In this document: in pieces, positions 25,708 through 33,895 of the stretch
Layout of the letters: each line of letters starts with the position of its first letter
Numbering within the stretch: position 1 is the stretch's first letter
Source: an uncultured Arachnia sp.
GTDB lineage: Bacteria > Actinomycetota > Actinomycetes > Propionibacteriales > Propionibacteriaceae
Assembly: GCA_947493995.1 (NCBI GenBank)
Contig: CANLTJ010000001.1
Span: 310,001-374,000, forward strand
DNA length: 64,000 nucleotides
Reading direction: 5' to 3'
The notes under the pieces: model-generated
What the model saw: only the letters and a program-made list of their open reading frames with translations
Told to the model about the DNA's origin: nothing
Databases searched by the model: none
Position numbers and translations under genes: made by a program

Positions 25708-26078
25708 GTCACCCGACCGAGTTGAGGGTCCGGCGATCCGCCTGTTCAGCCCTGCATTGCCGCCTCAGCGTCATTCAGGGCCTCGACCCCGCGGTTCTGT
25801 TCGCTCATGCCCGGCCCAGCCACCATCAGAGGTCGAAGATCCATGGCTCAGCATCCCACGGGAGGGGGATCTGGCAAGGGGAACGTACGACGTGAGTCGC
25901 ACGTCATCCACGACCCTCGTCCACGTTTGCCCGTTGCACGAGGTGGACTCTGAGGTTCGCGGCGTCACGAGGGGTGGGTGGCCTACCCTGAGAGGCGAAT
26001 CCCCGCCGAGGCCTTGCCGAGAAACGTTTGTTTCGTGCAACTGGGTGGTATCGCGAACTGTTGAAGGACCCTCACCTC
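25708..26078. other. Intergenic stretch before the 26079 gene
   Basis: No convincing gene on either strand; the open frames here lack family features. A TACCCT hexamer at 25984-25989 could be the -10 for the downstream membrane protein with a leader of about 80 nt. Confidence 0.4.
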
Positions 26079-26720
26079 GTGGATGCAGTGATTGACCGAA
26101 ACCCTGACCAACCGTCGTCGTCCATGGCGGGGCCCAGCACCAGAGGGTGGCTTCTGGTTCTGGCGGTGGCTCTGGGTCTGGCCGTGGTGTCGTGGGCAAC
26201 CAACATCACCACAATGACCCAGATGGTGGGCGAGGCCAATGAGTTCAAGACGATCAGGCTCACGATCAGTAAGCTGGCCAACTCCGGCACAGTGTGGGCC
26301 GGGTTGGCGATCCTGAGCGGTTGGTTCGTCGGCCACCCGCTCCGGTCTTTCGTGGCAGGGATCGTGGGCAGTGAGTTCTCCTTGGCCGCGCACTATGCCA
26401 TCGGACGTGTCTCCGGCATGTTCGACGCAACCATCTGGGATGAGAACAGCTCCTGGTTCGCGCTGGGGCTTGTTGTCTGTGGTCCTTTGGGACTTATCGG
26501 CGCCGCGGCCAGGCGTCGTGGTCCTTGGGGTTTGGTCGCCCGCATGGTCGTGCCTGTGGGTGCCGTCATCGAACCCATCGTCCTCGGAATGTTCACACCG
26601 CCGGAGATGTTGCCCTGGCCGGACCGATTCTCCAGCGTGGCGTGCGGAGTCATCCTCGTGATTGCAGGCTCGATTGGCGGCATGACCGTCATCGCTAACA
26701 ACCGGCGGCACAAAGACTGA
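26079..26720 (+). CDS. Multi-pass membrane protein, function unknown
   Basis: 213 residues from GTG 26079, with GAAGGA about 10 nt upstream; ATG 26124 (MAGPSTRG) is possible. About five or six hydrophobic helices are visible: WLLVLAVALGLAVVSW, TVWAGLAILSGWFVG, SFVAGIVGSEFSLA, SSWFALGLVVCGPLGLIG, LVARMVVPVGAVIEP and CGVILVIAGSIGGM, ending in a basic tail NNRRHKD. I do not recognise a named family; small actinobacterial membrane DUFs have similar layouts. It stands alone, bounded by hairpins on both sides. Confidence 0.7.
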   Translation: MDAVIDRNPDQPSSSMAGPSTRGWLLVLAVALGLAVVSWATNITTMTQMVGEANEFKTIRLTISKLANSGTVWAGLAILSGWFVGHPLRSFVAGIVGSEFSLAAHYAIGRVSGMFDATIWDENSSWFALGLVVCGPLGLIGAAARRRGPWGLVARMVVPVGAVIEPIVLGMFTPPEMLPWPDRFSSVACGVILVIAGSIGGMTVIANNRRHKD

Positions 26721-26743
26721 GCTGACCCGACACACGGCGACGA

Positions 26744-26778
26744 CTGTGCCCCGCGTCAATTATTGACGCGGGGCACAG
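26744..26778. terminator. Bidirectional terminator palindrome
   Basis: CTGTGCCCCGCGTCAAT and ATTGACGCGGGGCACAG pair perfectly around a single base. It lies between a plus-strand gene and the minus-strand symporter, so it can end both transcripts. Confidence 0.7.
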
Positions 26779-26864
26779 TGAGTGCGGCGTGTCCGGTCGC
26801 CATATGACGGGAGTGCCCGCCGACCGCTGTCGACGGGCACCCTTTCACAGCTGACGTTGAGAGT

Positions 26865-28232
26865 TCAGATGCGGACTCCCTCGAAGGACGGCGCAGAGTC
26901 GTAGGTGTCACGATCCAGGATGCCCTCCCGCTTGGCGACGACCGTCGGGACCAGCGCCTGGCCCGTGACGTTGAGGGCGGTGCGGCCCATGTCGACGATG
27001 GGCTCGACGGCCAGGAGGAGGCCCACACCCGCCAGCGGCAGGCCCAGTGTGGAGAGTGTCAGCGTCAGCATGACGACCGCGCCTGTGGTGCCGGCCGTCG
27101 CGGCGGAGCCGAGCACGGAAACGACGATGATCAAGAGGTACTGCGTAATGCTGAGATCGATGCCGTAGAACTGGGCGACGAAGATCGCGGCAAGCGCTGG
27201 GTACACGGCGGCGCAACCGTCCATCTTGGTGGTGGCGCCAAGTGGCACCACGAAGCTGGAATAGGAGCGCGGGACACCGAGGTTGCGCTCCGCCACCTGC
27301 TGGGTGACGGGCATGACACCCATGGACGAGCGGGTGACGAAGCCAAGCGTGATGACGGGCCAGACGTTGCGGTAGAACGCGCCGACGGAGAGCCCGTTGA
27401 GTTTCAGGATGGCGGGGTACACCACGAGCCAGACGATGAGCAGTCCCCCGTACAGCGCCGCGGTGAACGTGCCGAGCGAGGCCAGTGAGGCCCATCCGTA
27501 GCTGACGATCGCGTTGCCGATGAGGGCTGCCGTGCCGATCGGTGCAAGCCGGATGACCCACCACAGCACCTTTTGCACAACGGACAACGCTGACTCCGCG
27601 AAGTCGATGAACCCATCAGCCTTCTCGCCCACTTTGAGTGCGGCGATGCCGAAGGCGATGGAGATCACAAGGATCTGCAGAACGTTCACCGACGCGCTGC
27701 CGGCGAATCCTGCATCGGATTCCGAAACCTGCACGCCGAGACCGTAGATATTGTCGGGGATGAGGCCGGTCAGAAAGGCCGTCCAGGAGCCGACGAATCC
27801 GAGGTCACGCTCTGCATCAGCAGTCACGCCACCCGTCAGCCAGGGACGCGACACCACTCCCACGACGATGCCCACCAGAACTGACGCGAAGGCTGTGATG
27901 GCGAACCAGAGCAGCGTCTGCAGGGCCAGGCGGGCGGCGTTGGTGACTTCCCGCAGCCGAGATATCGAGGAGATGACTGCAGTGACGACCAGCGGGACAA
28001 CGAGCAGTCTGAGCAGCCCCACGTAAGAGCTGCCGATCTGGTCAAGCGTGGCGGCAAGCCAGTTGGGCTCCGGCGGATCGCCGGGGACGGCAGGACCCAT
28101 CCAGACCGCAACGCCGCCCAGTGCGGCGCCCACGATCAGACCAAGGACGATTTGAACGCTGAATTTGGAGAGTGGATTCTTCTTCTTTTCGGGCGCCGAC
28201 TCGGGCGCCTCAACCTGACTGGTTGCAGACAT
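26865..28232 (-). CDS. Dicarboxylate/amino acid:cation symporter (DAACS family)
   Basis: 455 residues with about eight membrane helices and two re-entrant loops, like GltP/DctA. Visible family marks: FVTRSSMGVMPVT (the first hairpin serine-rich motif), FVVPLGATTKMDGCA (the NMDGT-like motif, here KMDGC) and AATAGTTGAVVMLTLTL in the last helices. These bind substrate and coupling ions. Substrate (glutamate, C4-dicarboxylate or other) is not certain; the KMDGC variant departs from the usual NMDGT. ATG with AAAGGGA site. Transcribed alone. Confidence 0.87.
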   Translation of the reverse strand: MSATSQVEAPESAPEKKKNPLSKFSVQIVLGLIVGAALGGVAVWMGPAVPGDPPEPNWLAATLDQIGSSYVGLLRLLVVPLVVTAVISSISRLREVTNAARLALQTLLWFAITAFASVLVGIVVGVVSRPWLTGGVTADAERDLGFVGSWTAFLTGLIPDNIYGLGVQVSESDAGFAGSASVNVLQILVISIAFGIAALKVGEKADGFIDFAESALSVVQKVLWWVIRLAPIGTAALIGNAIVSYGWASLASLGTFTAALYGGLLIVWLVVYPAILKLNGLSVGAFYRNVWPVITLGFVTRSSMGVMPVTQQVAERNLGVPRSYSSFVVPLGATTKMDGCAAVYPALAAIFVAQFYGIDLSITQYLLIIVVSVLGSAATAGTTGAVVMLTLTLSTLGLPLAGVGLLLAVEPIVDMGRTALNVTGQALVPTVVAKREGILDRDTYDSAPSFEGVRI

Positions 28233-28645
28233 GGTGGTCCCTTTTCACGGTGAGGGGATGACGTGGGTAGTTGAGGTGCCGCTCCCAGAGGGGCAGGGCA
28301 AGCAAGCGGAGGCTAGGGAACCACGGATCAATCATGTCCTGGCATCGGCGCACCGGATCGGGCGACCTGGCGCCCCACCATCTGGATATGGACATTGAAG
28401 TACACGCACCAGATGCAGTGACACCATCTCATTCCGCCCGGCCACGTCCTCGCCGAGAACAGCATTGATCAGCGCTTCCCTGGGGATGGCCCTCAACACA
28501 TTGCGCTGCGCTGGCGCTGCAGATCCACCCAGGCACGGGTGACGAGAAGCAGGTCCATGCCTCCATCAAAGCAGGAGAAGCTGCCCTGCCACAATTCCGT
28601 CCGCTCCGGGCGAACTGTGGAATAAGTCCGGTCCCGGAAGACCGT
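28233..28645. other. Intergenic stretch between symporter and marR-type genes
   Basis: About 410 bp with no supported gene, repeat or RNA. The upstream side must carry the symporter promoter, but no clear hexamer pair was seen. Confidence 0.5.
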
Positions 28646-29167
28646 TCACACGGCTGGGTCCGTCCTCGCCGGGGCATCATGCGCGTCAGAGTGAACATGC
28701 CCGTCGTAACTCTGGCTGACGCGACGGAGATAGGACTCAATGATGGCCTTCTCGTCGTCGCTGTAGTGCTGATCAATGCTGGAGTGCATCGCGAAGATCG
28801 GTTGGAGGACGTGGAGCACTTCCGCTTTCGCATGCTCGGTCGCGATGAGGTGTTTCCGACGTCGGTCCTGAGGATGGTTGCGACGTTCCACGTGGCCAGC
28901 ATGTTCAAGGCGGTCGACGAGGACGGTGGCCGAGGCGGTGGTGATGCCGAGGAGGGACGCCAGCTCCGCGGGCCCCACATCGTCGTGGCCGATGAGGTGT
29001 TCCAACGCCGCAACGTCGTTCAGCCCGAGACCCAATGTGTGGGCGACGTGACGCTGCAGATTGCTGAAACTACTCAACACATCGCGCAGCGCATGGGTGA
29101 GCGGACTCGCCGCAGATCCGAAGTCCCACCGGTCTGCCTTTTCGGTTGGAGGCGTTGACGCCGTCAT
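28646..29167 (-). CDS. MarR-family transcriptional regulator
   Basis: 173 residues. Winged helix-turn-helix core at about 50-115: LNDVAALEHLIGHDDVGPAE, then ITTASATVLVDRLEHAGHV as recognition helix and HPQDRRRKHLIAT as wing (the DxR motif of MarR). Flanking helices form the dimer. Divergent from the MMPL transporter with only 63 bp between starts; inverted repeats there make it the probable repressor of that transporter and of itself. The inducer is unknown. Confidence 0.88.
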   Translation of the reverse strand: MTASTPPTEKADRWDFGSAASPLTHALRDVLSSFSNLQRHVAHTLGLGLNDVAALEHLIGHDDVGPAELASLLGITTASATVLVDRLEHAGHVERRNHPQDRRRKHLIATEHAKAEVLHVLQPIFAMHSSIDQHYSDDEKAIIESYLRRVSQSYDGHVHSDAHDAPARTDPAV

Positions 29168-29168
29168 G

Positions 29169-29209
29169 CTAGTTAGTCTAGCTTGTTTATCAGCTAGACC
29201 ATCTAGTTA
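29169..29209. promoter_or_regulatory. Operator region between marR-type and MMPL genes
   Basis: GTCTAGC (29176-29182) and GCTAGAC (29193-29199) form an inverted repeat with a 10-nt spacer. It is flanked by direct copies of CTAGTTA at 29169-29175 and 29203-29209. The AT-rich centre (TTGTTTATC) and TAGTTA could be promoter hexamers of the transporter, so binding here would block transcription. Confidence 0.6.
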
Positions 29210-29230
29210 CCAGTGTTTGAGGGAGATTCC

Positions 29231-31498
29231 ATGGCGGCCACGAGCGCACGCAAGGCCGGTTCGGGCCGACATGCCGGAGCCCCCGAGGGCGAACGCCCGT
29301 CCCGTTTGGTGCGCGTCCTCATCCCGTCGCTGCTGATCGTGATCTGGTTTGCCGTAGCGGGAGTGGGCGGCCCCTACTTCGGACGCGTGGACGAGGTGGC
29401 CAGCAATGATCAGGCCAGCTTCCTCCCCGAGAGCGCGGACGCCACTCAGGTGAGTGAGCGCTTCGTCGACTTCGTGGGTGACAGCCAGATCCCTGCCATC
29501 ATCATTTTCGACGCCGACTCCCCTCTCGACGAATCCACCCTCACGTCACTCTCCGACGCAGTGGCCTCACTCGCCGATCTGGAGGGCGTCAATGATGTCT
29601 CACCGCTGATCCCCTCCGAGGACGGCCTGGCCGCGCAGGCGTTCATGCCGCTGTCCACCGATGCCGAGATCGGTGACCTCGTGGAAACAGCGCGCGACAG
29701 CCTTCGAGATGACCTCCCGGAGGACATCACGTCCCACATCACCGGCCCTGCCGGCTTCACCGCTGACCTCACCGCCGCCTTCGCCGGGATTGACGGACTG
29801 CTCCTGCTCGTGACCTTCGGGGTGGTGCTGGTCATCCTTCTCGCGGTCTACCGCGCCATCCTGCTACCTCTTCTGGTGCTGACCACGAGCCTGTTCGCCC
29901 TGTGCGCCGCGCTGCTCACCAACTGGTGGCTCGCCAAGGCCGAAATCCTCACACTCAGCGGCCAGACCCAGGGCATCCTCTTCATCCTGGTCATCGGCGC
30001 CACCACGGATTATTCGCTGCTCTACACGTCCCGTTACGCGGAAGAACTGCGACGCAACACGTCCCGGCACGCAGCCACCTTCGCGGCTATCCGCGGCGTC
30101 GTGGAACCCGTGCTCGCCTCGGGTGGCACCGTCATCGCTGGTCTGCTGTGCCTGCTGCTCAGTGACCTGGCCTCGAACCAGTCGCTGGGACCGGTGGCAT
30201 CCGTCGGCATTGTGTTCGCCATGCTCGCGGCTCTGACTCTCCTGCCAGCCATGCTGTACCTGCTCGGCCGGACCGCATTCTGGCCGCGGCGTCCCCGCTT
30301 CGATCCGGAGCGTTCCAATGAAGCCCAGATGGAGTCGGGACCCTATGCACTGGCGGGACGCCTCATCGCGAAACGCCCCAGGACCGCGTGGATCGTGTGC
30401 GCACTCCTGCTCGCAGCCGGCGCGGCGTTCGTCCCCACACTCCGTGCCGACGGCGTACCCGCCAGTGAATTCGTCCTCGGCTTCAGTGACGCCCGTGACG
30501 GTCAGGCAGTGTTGGCGGAACACTTCCCGGACGGTTCCGGCGACCCGGCCAACGTCCTCGTGGACGAGGGCCGGTTGCAGGAAGCCGCGGACATCCTTCT
30601 CGCCTCCGACGGTGTCTCCTCCGTCAGCGTGCTCGCCGCCGACTCGCCCTCGGGTTCCGCCCCGGTCACCACGGATGGCATTCAACCGCTCGGCCCACCG
30701 GGTACTCCGGCGCCGGAACCCACCGTCGACGCCGGGCAGGTACTGCTGCAGACAACACTCACCGATGCCGGCGACAGTCCCGAGGCCGAGAACACCGTCC
30801 GCGATCTTCGTGCCGACTTGGGAGAGCTGGCGCTGGTGGGTGGCACCACAGCCGTGGCGATCGACACCAAGGACACCTCCATCCGCGACCGCAACCTGAT
30901 CATCCCCGTCGTACTGGTGGTCATCCTGATCATCCTGATCCTCCTGCTGCGCAGCGTCGTGGCACCCGTGCTCCTGGTACTGACCACGGTCCTGTCGTTC
31001 GGCACGGCTCTGGGTACGGCGGCTTTGGTCTTCACTCACATTCTGGAGTTGCCCGGCGCAGACCCGTCGGTACCCCTGTACGGTTTCGTGTTCCTCGTCG
31101 CCCTGGGCATCGACTACAACATCTTCCTGATGACACGTGTGAGGGAGGAGGCGCTGCACCACGGCACACGCGTCGGCATCCTGCGCGGTCTCTCGGTCAC
31201 GGGCGGCGTGATCACCTCGGCCGGCATCGTGCTGGCAGCCACCTTCGCAGCCCTGGCGGTGCTACCGATCCTGTTCCTGCTGCAGCTGGCTTTCATCGTC
31301 GCCTTCGGCGTACTGCTGGACACCTTCGTGGTGCGTACCGTGCTGGTACCGGCCCTCACCTACGACATCGGCCCAGCCATCTGGTGGCCGAAGCGCCTGC
31401 ATGTGGACGAGTTTGGCCGCCGTGGGATCAGCGACGAGGAACCGGTGGGCGAAGAGGTCACACCGCGACGGTTGGAGCCGTCGGAGCTGCATCGATGA
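29231..31498 (+). CDS. MMPL-family RND transporter
   Basis: 755 residues from ATG 29231, which has GAGGGAGA upstream; the ATG at 29213 is less well placed. Two similar halves, each with one membrane helix, a large extracytoplasmic loop and a five-helix bundle: residues about 30-50 then 180-350, and about 395-415 then 560-730. GATTDYSLLYTSRYAEELRR and ALGIDYNIFLMTRVREEA are the paired RND proton-relay motifs with Asp-Tyr. Such proteins export lipids or drugs using the proton gradient. Regulation by the adjacent MarR protein suggests export of a toxic small molecule. Its 3' end overlaps the convergent gene by 41 nt. Confidence 0.92.
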   Translation: MAATSARKAGSGRHAGAPEGERPSRLVRVLIPSLLIVIWFAVAGVGGPYFGRVDEVASNDQASFLPESADATQVSERFVDFVGDSQIPAIIIFDADSPLDESTLTSLSDAVASLADLEGVNDVSPLIPSEDGLAAQAFMPLSTDAEIGDLVETARDSLRDDLPEDITSHITGPAGFTADLTAAFAGIDGLLLLVTFGVVLVILLAVYRAILLPLLVLTTSLFALCAALLTNWWLAKAEILTLSGQTQGILFILVIGATTDYSLLYTSRYAEELRRNTSRHAATFAAIRGVVEPVLASGGTVIAGLLCLLLSDLASNQSLGPVASVGIVFAMLAALTLLPAMLYLLGRTAFWPRRPRFDPERSNEAQMESGPYALAGRLIAKRPRTAWIVCALLLAAGAAFVPTLRADGVPASEFVLGFSDARDGQAVLAEHFPDGSGDPANVLVDEGRLQEAADILLASDGVSSVSVLAADSPSGSAPVTTDGIQPLGPPGTPAPEPTVDAGQVLLQTTLTDAGDSPEAENTVRDLRADLGELALVGGTTAVAIDTKDTSIRDRNLIIPVVLVVILIILILLLRSVVAPVLLVLTTVLSFGTALGTAALVFTHILELPGADPSVPLYGFVFLVALGIDYNIFLMTRVREEALHHGTRVGILRGLSVTGGVITSAGIVLAATFAALAVLPILFLLQLAFIVAFGVLLDTFVVRTVLVPALTYDIGPAIWWPKRLHVDEFGRRGISDEEPVGEEVTPRRLEPSELHR

Positions 31499-32477
31499 TG
31501 CCCACTTCGGTCAGGAAGTCCCCCATGCGGGCGAAGGCTTCTGCATCCACCTCCAGACTGGGTTCGCCGTTGCGCAGCCACAGCTCCGACGTGGCTGCCA
31601 GCACAGCGCGCGCCGCCTCCTCCTGGTCCGGCTCGGACAGGGTCGGAACCTCGGCCATGGTGGCTTCGATGGCCAAGTCCGGATCCGCCAGAATGCGTTC
31701 CTCGGCCCTCAACACTGCCTCTTTCACACCACTCAGGACGTCGTGCTCGAAACGTCCCGGGACCGTGGTCAGACCCGGTCCCACCAAGGTGGGTTCCGCT
31801 GGATCCTGTACGGCCAGTTCCACGACGTCGAATCCGGCGGCGGCGAATTGGACCGTCTCATTGTTGGTGTAGCCCACCACCACGTCCACCCGGCCGGTGG
31901 TGAGGGCCGTGACCTGGGTGTAGCCGATGTCCTGCAGGGTGACGTCCTCGGCGTCCAGCCCGGCGAGGTGCAGGGCAGCAAGCACGGTGTAGTAGCTCGA
32001 TCCAAAGTGCCCCGGCAGCCCAATGGTGCGCCCACGTAGATCCTCCACCGTCGTGATTCCGGAATCCGCTGGGGCGAGCAGGACTCCCGGGAACTGTTGG
32101 AAGCCGGTGCCGAAGGTCGCGATCGAAGATCCGGAGGCGGATGCCACCACCGCTTCATCACCGCTGGCGAACACGATGTCCTCCTCGCCGCCCAACAGCG
32201 CACCGAAGGAGTCCTCCTGGGCGCCGTGGTGGCGCAGCGTCACGTCGAGTCCCATCTCGGCGAACAGCCCCAGGTCTCTGGCCACGTAGAAGGGACTGAA
32301 CTGAACGTTGGGGATGTAGGTGAGCCCGATGGTGAGATCAATGCGGGCAGTGGTGGCGCTGTCCGTCGCGGGTAAAGATCCCGGAGCTTCGCCGGGACCG
32401 CTGCCGCAGGATGTCAATCCGGCGAGGGCAGCGAGCCCCAGGGTGCCGGTGAGCAACTGGCGGCGGGTGGTTCTCAT
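31458..32477 (-). CDS. Riboflavin-type ABC substrate-binding lipoprotein (RibY-like)
   Basis: 339 residues. N-terminus RTTRRQLLTGTLGLAALAGL then lipobox LTSC: a lipoprotein signal with a twin-arginine-like start. The mature part is an NMT1/THI5-like binding protein (LTIGLTYIPNVQFSPFYVAR, GLFAEMGLDVTLRHHG, GRTIGLPGHFGSSY). That family covers thiamine precursor, sulfonate and riboflavin binders. The FMN riboswitch ahead of the operon points to riboflavin. ATG with AGGGAGAA; it overlaps the permease stop as ATGA. Confidence 0.85.
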   Translation of the reverse strand: MRTTRRQLLTGTLGLAALAGLTSCGSGPGEAPGSLPATDSATTARIDLTIGLTYIPNVQFSPFYVARDLGLFAEMGLDVTLRHHGAQEDSFGALLGGEEDIVFASGDEAVVASASGSSIATFGTGFQQFPGVLLAPADSGITTVEDLRGRTIGLPGHFGSSYYTVLAALHLAGLDAEDVTLQDIGYTQVTALTTGRVDVVVGYTNNETVQFAAAGFDVVELAVQDPAEPTLVGPGLTTVPGRFEHDVLSGVKEAVLRAEERILADPDLAIEATMAEVPTLSEPDQEEAARAVLAATSELWLRNGEPSLEVDAEAFARMGDFLTEVGIIDAAPTAPTVAV

Positions 32478-33322
32478 GAGTGTTCTCCCTGGAGACGGCG
32501 GGTGCTGGCTCGTTCTGCGATCTGGATGGTGCCCTGCAGGAGCAGCGCTGCGGCGGCGATCCACACGAGCACAGCGAAGACACCGACACTGTCGGCAGCC
32601 TCCCGCGAGATAGTGAGCAGAGTTCCCAATCCCGCACCACCCATGACGAATTCCCCGACGATGGCGCCCGTCATGGACAGGACGAAGCCCGCCCGGATTC
32701 CCGCGAGGATGGCCGGGGCCGCCATGGGCAGTTCGACGTGGAGGAGTCGCTGGCGGGGGGCGGCGCCGTCGAGCAACGCGTGCTCCACGATTCGCATGTC
32801 AAGGCTTCGCAGGCCAATGATGGTGGTGGTGACCATGGGGAAGAAGGAGATGATGGCGCACAGCATCGCGATGGGCACCACTCCGTACCCGATCCACAGC
32901 GCAAGCAAGGGCGCGATGGCCACCAGTGGGATCACCTGGGAGAAGGCGACGAACGGCTCGAGGACCGCCGCCATCAGGCGCGAGTGCGCGATGGCAATAC
33001 CCAGCGGGACGGCCACGATCATGGCGATGACGCTGCCAAGAACTGCTGCTCCCAACGTCGGAAACAAGTAGCGCAACCCCGTCCCGTCGCCTGCCCACGA
33101 CAGCACACGCACGAACACGTCGACGGGGTTGGGCAAGATCACGCTGGGGACCAGAGAAACGGCAGTGACGCCCCACCAGAGCAGCAGAACGATGGTGACC
33201 GCCGCCGTTGGGGGGACCCAGCGCCACGCGCCGTGGGTGGGGCGGACGCGGCCCGGGTAGGCGGACCAGAGCCCCCAGTGCGCCACTGTACGAGCGGGTG
33301 TGCGGACGCGTCCGAGGGACAC
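32474..33322 (-). CDS. ABC transporter permease (RibX-like)
   Basis: 282 residues from GTG 33322, with GAGGA 8 nt upstream; TTG 33349 is an alternative. Six membrane helices of the BPD_transp_1 type with the EAA loop EHALLDGAAPRQRLLHVELPM, which docks the ATPase. It pairs with the lipoprotein downstream through an ATGA overlap. No ATPase gene is present in the operon, as in RibXY systems that share an ATPase encoded elsewhere. Expression should be controlled by the FMN riboswitch 150 bp upstream. Confidence 0.85.
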   Translation of the reverse strand: MSLGRVRTPARTVAHWGLWSAYPGRVRPTHGAWRWVPPTAAVTIVLLLWWGVTAVSLVPSVILPNPVDVFVRVLSWAGDGTGLRYLFPTLGAAVLGSVIAMIVAVPLGIAIAHSRLMAAVLEPFVAFSQVIPLVAIAPLLALWIGYGVVPIAMLCAIISFFPMVTTTIIGLRSLDMRIVEHALLDGAAPRQRLLHVELPMAAPAILAGIRAGFVLSMTGAIVGEFVMGGAGLGTLLTISREAADSVGVFAVLVWIAAAALLLQGTIQIAERASTRRLQGEHS

Positions 33323-33474
33323 ACCACGTCCATCCTCGCGACTGATCAATTCCCCGTTGCCCTCTCATGTCAGGTCCGGGGCTGGTCGACGCGCCACGAT
33401 GCAACTGTGCCGAGGACGGGCTTGCGCGCACGAGCGGTGCACACACCCCGTCACTGGGCACAGGACCACAGCGT

Positions 33475-33607
33475 CGCGTTCCTCCCGTCCAGACTTTGAC
33501 TGTCGGCCTCGGAACTTCACCGAGTCAGCCTTGTCAGCTCATGATCGAGCGTCAAAGGGTCGCGGGCTGTCACCGCCGGTTCGGACTTTCACCGACCCCG
33601 GAACACG
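33475..33607 (-). ncRNA. FMN riboswitch (RFN element)
   Basis: On the minus strand the RNA reads with the RFN consensus: closing P1 stem CGTGTTCC/GGAACGCG, GGGTCGGTGAAAGTCC, AACCGGCGGT, AGCCCGCGACCC, a variable arm, ACTCGGTGAAGTTCCGAG, GCCGACAGTCAAAGTC and TGGACGGGAGGAACG. All five internal helices of the class are recognisable. It precedes a two-gene ABC importer. No clear intrinsic terminator lies before the permease, so control may be at translation initiation; a CCCCG/CGGGG pair near 33354-33383 is one candidate. Confidence 0.93.
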
Positions 33608-33620
33608 AATGTTGGCGCCC

Positions 33621-33626
33621 ATCCTA
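33621..33626 (-). promoter_or_regulatory. -10 element TAGGAT for the FMN riboswitch transcript
   Basis: TAGGAT on the minus strand lies 13 nt before the riboswitch P1 stem, giving a start about 7 nt upstream of the aptamer. Confidence 0.5.
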
Positions 33627-33703
33627 GCAACAGGCGCACACGACGTTATCCTGAGCGCCGCCGGGAGGCACGAGCCCGGGCATCAAATGATGAACTCAGG
33701 AGG

Positions 33704-33748
33704 CCCTTCGATACACGACTGCTCGTTCCTCGCCGTCGCTACTCAGGG
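33704..33748. repeat. REP-like palindromic intergenic element
   Basis: Starts CCCTTCGATACACGA and ends CGTCGCTACTCAGGG. The outer arms CCCT...AGGG and the TTCGATAC/GCTACTC core resemble repetitive intergenic palindromes I recall from GC-rich actinobacteria. Only this copy is clear in the window. Confidence 0.35.
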
Positions 33749-33760
33749 AACGTGACAGGT

Positions 33761-33802
33761 GGCAGTCGCACGACGGAGGCGTCGTCCGGCAGTCGCGCGA
33801 CG
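33761..33802. repeat. Two 15-bp direct repeats
   Basis: GGCAGTCGCACGACG (33761-33775) and GGCAGTCGCGCGACG (33788-33802) differ at one base and are 27 bp apart, downstream of glnE. Role unknown. Confidence 0.5.
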
Positions 33803-33895
33803 AAGGAGCCGACGTGTCGAAGGAAGCAGGGCGTATCGAACCAAGGACGCCAAGCAACAACTCGTTCCAGAGCAATACTTCTCACAGACCCCGCC

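Noticed and set aside
28429..29013. 194-codon minus-strand frame beside the MarR-type gene
   Set aside because: It is the out-of-frame shadow of the MarR gene and extends into the intergenic stretch without any family feature.
29864..31162. Long minus-strand open frame (432 codons)
   Set aside because: Antisense to the MMPL transporter; Gly/Arg/Gln-rich shadow.
33475..33607. TPP riboswitch for a thiamine-type transporter
   Set aside because: The sequence blocks match the FMN class (GGGTCGGTGAAAGTCC, AACCGGCGGT) and there is no THI-box CTGAGA.
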